DNA of 20,790 nucleotides. It comes from Chara braunii. Lineage: Eukaryota; Streptophyta; Charophyceae; Charales; Characeae. The stretch's first letter is position 1, and each line of letters starts with the position of its first letter. Both the position numbers and the translations under genes were made by a program. The notes under the pieces are model-generated. The model searched no databases and was not told the DNA's origin. It worked only from the letters and a program-made list of their open reading frames with translations. Location of the stretch: assembly GCA_003427395.1 (NCBI GenBank), contig BFEA01000198.1, forward strand, positions 1,513,003 to 1,533,792, given 5' to 3'. Below are positions 17,820-20,790 of the stretch, one piece after another.

Positions 17820-17820
<1 letters not shown>
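17453..17820 (-). mobile_element. Non-autonomous TIR element, family A, copy 3, best delimited
   Basis: The ends are ACTAGGTT at 17453-17460 and AACCTAGT at 17813-17820, perfect 8-bp inverted repeats. Both sides are flanked by the same 18-bp sequence AAATAAATAAATAAATAA, so the element sits in an AAAT microsatellite or has duplicated it. The core (17589-17669) matches copies 1 and 2 when read on the minus strand. The subterminal regions are arrays of GTCCGG/CCGGAC units, including GGATGTCCGACCGGAC twice at a 24-bp spacing. Length 368 bp; no coding capacity. Confidence 0.7.
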
Positions 17821-17850
<30 letters not shown>

Positions 17851-18070
17851 TAAACATGATGAGCTTGGATTCCCAAAGAACAGCTGGTATGAGGTTGCGG
17901 GTTAAAATCCGCAGTCTCACGCATGGACACCGACATGGCTTTAGAATGATGCACGGCTGGACACACAACCCTTGGGCTGACGCATAGTAAGCTATTACAG
18001 ACACTGCCTGCGCACCACCTAGGGGACTGTCCATGGTGTTGTATGTTGGGTCCTGGTCAATAACGGGTTT

Positions 18071-18090
18071 GCCTGCTACAGTTAGCAGGC
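18071..18090. repeat. Perfect 8-bp hairpin
   Basis: GCCTGCTA pairs with TAGCAGGC around a CAGT loop. No T-run follows, so it is not a simple terminator. Confidence 0.6.
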
Positions 18091-18188
18091 TAATGAGGAT
18101 GTAGGTACGGGGTTGTGGTTAGAATGCTCATGTGTATTGGTTACCTTAGGCTATGCTTTGGGGGGGGTAAGGACCTGAGGTGGGATGG

Positions 18189-18356
18189 GGTCCCGTTTGG
18201 GGGGAGGGTTGGCTTGGGACAAGCTCTGCTAAAGGATATCGGTGGGGAACCTACAGTAGGGGATTGTCTAAGGGATCCTGGTAGGAGGGGTGTTAGGAGA
18301 CAGACTCTGGTGGAGGAAATCATTGGGGAACCTGCAATAGGGGCTATCTGAGGGGG
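18189..18356 (+). repeat. Degenerate tandem repeat, period about 81 bp
   Basis: TGGGGAACCTACAGTAGGGG (18243-18262) recurs as TGGGGAACCTGCAATAGGGG (18324-18343), 81 bp later. Sequence before this, such as the GACA-CTCTG block, recurs at the same spacing. A partial third unit may follow. Confidence 0.6.
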
Positions 18357-18857
18357 ATTCTCCAGGATAGGATGGTCTGGGTCCCATAAATTAGTTGCTG
18401 ATTGTAGATAGGTACCTGTCGTGGGTCCAACTACCGACCTCTACAACACCCTGGATTTAAAAAAAAAAAAATGCAGAGGACCAAGAGCCTACATGGGAGG
18501 CAGGTTGGGGGAGCGCTAATTCTGCACTAATTCGTTGAAGCGGACTAGCGCTAAGGTTAGCAGCGGGCGCAAGGTTTCTGTTGCTAGGCCCCAAGCGCCG
18601 ACGGCGGCTTACGCATGTTGGGAAGCTCGCCTTTGGCAGTCTTGAGGGCGCAGAAAACTCAACGCTTTCAATCGAGAATACGTCATCACAACCATCATCT
18701 ACTATAGCCTTGCTATGGTGGTAGGAGGGGTAAAGTTATTTTTCACCTAAAATAGCAACGCCCTTGTTCTAGGGCGGGTGTACCCCCGCATAGCCGGTCT
18801 GGAGTGCCTAGCCTCTCCTACCTCCTGCGGGAAAGCTGACGTGATCATCAACCTCCA

Positions 18858-19052
18858 GTGAACGAGCGAATTTTTATGACTACTCCCGGATTAGGAAGAT
18901 TGGCAACCTATGACACTGGTTCAGGTATAATCTTCTCTCCCCTGTACAGAGTTGTGTGGGCGTTGATCCATGGTGTTGAAAAAGAAGCTATTCCAGTTGA
19001 AGCCTCTAATATTGACATTATATATCATACTAACTATCCTTCCTTTTCATGA
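18858..19052 (+). CDS. Unrecognised small ORF upstream of LINE 2 ORF1
   Basis: 64 codons from an ATG, no recognised motif, 52 bp upstream of LINE 2 ORF1. It may be part of the element's 5' region or chance. Confidence 0.15.
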   Translation: MNERIFMTTPGLGRLATYDTGSGIIFSPLYRVVWALIHGVEKEAIPVEASNIDIIYHTNYPSFS

Positions 19053-19104
19053 AGCTGACATGAGCGGAAGTGCCCCCCCTTCGGGAGGAATCTAGGGAGG
19101 GGTC

Positions 19105-20588
19105 ATGGAACAGCGCAAAGCCTACACCTCGGAGGAGAGGGAACAAATCTCCTCCCTCCTCGACGCTTGCTTCAAAAATGGCTTACTACTGGCGGGTCTC
19201 GATATTGGGGTAGCTTCGATCGGGGTGGATCTGGCTCGCTTTGATTTGAATGAGGATTTTCCAGATCTTAATACTAAATGGTTAAGGGAACATACTATAA
19301 CTGTAGTCTTCCTTAACAATGCTTCTACCCTATCGAACAGTCTGCAAAAGAGATTGGTTAGGGTCTACGAAAATTGTTGGTATGACGCAGGGTTGGTGGA
19401 ACCGACTGTGACAAAAAAATCGCTTCCTTTGTCTCATTGGAGCCGTCATTAACCAGATGGATGCTCCAAAAGAAGAACGATGTTATTTATTCAAAAGGCA
19501 AGGAATACCAAGCTCAATTTTTGTCATGGATGACACTGCTGAAAATTAGGGTTTTTAAGCTCTCGGGATCCACCTTTTTTGGGATTAGAGTCCTTGTGTC
19601 CCCTTCCAGCTGATGTTAGCACTACATGCCACAATAGAGAACACCTTTGGTTCAATTATGAAAGTCCACCTCACAGACAAAGAAGAGGGAGATCCCGAAT
19701 TAAGTATTGTCCTGACCTCGATGTGAGCACAAAGAACAAAGTGATAATCGAAATATGCAATCAGGGAGATTACTTTTTTGAAATTATCTCCGCCTCCACT
19801 TTGTGGTGTGACCGATGCCGAACTTACTATCATACCATGGATGATGACTGTTGTCTAGTGAAAGCCGAAATCAGTCCTTTCGCGGATCCAGCTAATCGGC
19901 CTGAACTTCCTACCCGCCCCCTTCTCATGTTTTGTACCGTTGGGAGAGCTTCCCCCAGTCTCGGGCTTTCGGCGTTATCCGGGTCCAGTGACCCTGTTTG
20001 GTAACATGACACAGGCAGGGTCGAAGGATAGGAGTCAAGAGGGAAAAGAACGGGACCACGGAGAAAAAAGGAAAGAGAAGGGCAAAGCCAGGATGTAAGA
20101 GAAGGATCCGTAGAAGGATAGACAGGAAAAGGACAAAAAAGACACGAAATAGAAAAAGGGCAAGAAAGGGCAAGAGAGAGAATGGAGTCCAAAATCCCAA
20201 CAGGCCGGCTCTTCGGTGCTGCTGTCAGAAGATTCAGAATCAAGGACGGGAGGTAGCGACAGCGGAGCAGTGCGGGTCCTAGCGAAGGGTACCAGAACTT
20301 GAAGCAATGAAGGAATGTGGGTAAGATCGGAGGAATTGGCCTTCGCGGATCAGGACGATGAGAATGAAGGGAAAAAAATGGCTGGTAGAAATGGGGAAAG
20401 GGAGGAGGAGGAGGAGATTGGCGGGGAAGAGAATGAGCAAGACTCAGACAAAGTTGTCGCCTCTGAAGGGCTGGTGGGCGCAAATCCCATAGAAACATTG
20501 GAGAGAGGAGGCGAAAACATCTCCAAAGTTCTCGTCCCTCTTATTTTTGTCAATGCTCGATTTGTGGTTCTAGCCTCACAACTTGCAA
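19105..20588 (+). mobile_element. LINE-type non-LTR retrotransposon 2, 5' part only
   Basis: Carries an ORF1 related to that of LINE 1 and continues rightward; ORF2 would lie beyond the window. A candidate family A TIR element begins at 20589. Confidence 0.7.
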
Positions 20589-20593
20589 ACTAG
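19105..20593 (+). pseudogene. LINE 2 ORF1, RNA-binding/zinc-knuckle protein, broken
   Basis: The ATG at 19105 begins a frame whose residues 8-25 (TSEEREQISSLLDACFKN) align with the WAEEERVSDMLAKCFDIG block of LINE 1, followed by shared AG-DIG, KWL-E and TV-VF positions. A frameshift near 19420 moves the coding to a frame ending at 19613 (WMLQKKNDVIYSKGKEYQ...), matching the WMIQEG... region of LINE 1. The frame then returns to the first phase and carries a zinc knuckle at 19807-19851, with spacing CX2CX4HX5C instead of the canonical CX2CX4HX4C. A basic, Lys/Arg-rich and then acidic, low-complexity tail with stops follows to 20593. It lacks the 50-residue acidic N-terminus of the LINE 1 copy. 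Not translatable as one protein. Confidence 0.75.
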
Positions 20594-20790
20594 TGTCGTT
20601 ACCTGGTACGGGGACGGCCCGTTCATACTCCACTACTCCCATACGTACAAACTCTCAGCATCGTACGGCCCGTATGAACGGACTTCGAGCCCCCTTACGT
20701 GGCCTTCCGGGGGGGTGTTGAGGGGGTGAATGGGCTGGGGGGGGTAACCCCTCCCCGACTTTTTTTTTTTTTTTTTTTTTTTTGTCGGGG
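20589..20790 (+). mobile_element. Candidate family A TIR element, copy 4, cut by window edge
   Basis: Starts ACTAGTGTCGTTACC, similar to the inward-read right end of copy 3 (ACTAGGTTACC). It continues into GC-rich sequence with a 10-bp perfect inverted repeat, CCGTTCATAC (20619-20628) and GTATGAACGG (20672-20681), a direct repeat ACGGCCCGT and then a T24 run (20760-20783). The core is not reached, so membership is inferred from architecture only. The T-run is itself enclosed by CCCCGAC / GTCGGGG. Confidence 0.4.

Larger units (their letters stand above)
17821..18857. other. Gene-free stretch with tandem repeat and hairpin
   Basis: No recognised gene. It starts with AAAT/AAT microsatellite (17821-17854) and contains a perfect hairpin at 18071-18090, a degenerate tandem repeat of about 81 bp at 18189-18356 and an A13 run near 18459-18471. 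The last few hundred bases may be the 5' UTR of LINE 2. Confidence 0.5.

Noticed and set aside
17885-17925. GGGTTAAAATCC, resembling a tRNA T-arm or SINE box B
   Set aside because: The loop lacks the TTCRA consensus and no box A was found at a suitable distance.

Overview
This window looks like nuclear DNA of a eukaryote with a large, repeat-rich genome, most likely from the plant lineage and perhaps a streptophyte alga such as a charophyte. The main clues are a degraded U6 snRNA copy with the plant-type 5' sequence GGGGACATCCG, a first exon resembling the small plant-type diacylglycerol kinases, plant-like LINEs, long gene-poor stretches and abundant microsatellites. The lineage is inferred; no species can be named from the sequence alone. 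I see no bacterial operons, tRNA genes, rRNA genes or CRISPR arrays.

Layout. Bases 1-333 (minus) hold an open reading frame with a GIY-YIG endonuclease domain that runs off the left edge. Bases 334-5440 contain no other recognisable exon but are dense in repeats: retrotransposed U6 and U2 snRNA fragments with A-rich tails (minus strand), a terminal-inverted-repeat element (2784-3035), two copies of a hairpin MITE (3294-3415 and 4478-4581), a 25-bp tandem repeat, GA-rich tracts, and an exact 77-bp duplication around a single N that is probably an assembly join. Bases 5441-5662 (minus) are the first coding exon of a diacylglycerol kinase, with a good start context and a consensus splice donor; its next exon is not visible, so its first intron may cover the whole left part of the window.

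Bases 5663-9990 are gene-poor: CT, TC and TG microsatellites, an A-rich tract between 10-bp direct repeats, a cluster of ACGT-core motifs, a G22 tract and a G-rich block. Bases 10012 to about 16080 are a nearly full-length but dead LINE: ORF1 with an RNA-binding-like domain and CCHC zinc knuckle, then ORF2 with an AP-type endonuclease and reverse transcriptase, interrupted by stops and frameshifts and with the first catalytic aspartate of the RT changed to asparagine. A second, diverged LINE of the same clade starts near 19105 and shows ORF1 only before the window ends.

The most notable unexplained structure is a family of short non-autonomous elements (2784-3035, 16081-16560, 17453-17820 in inverse orientation, and probably a fourth from 20589). 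They share an AT-rich core and short terminal inverted repeats, but the GC-rich arrays flanking the core have a different short motif in each copy. Together the window records activity of at least three mobile-element classes: LINEs, retrocopies of small RNAs probably made by LINE machinery, and two unrelated non-autonomous TIR families.
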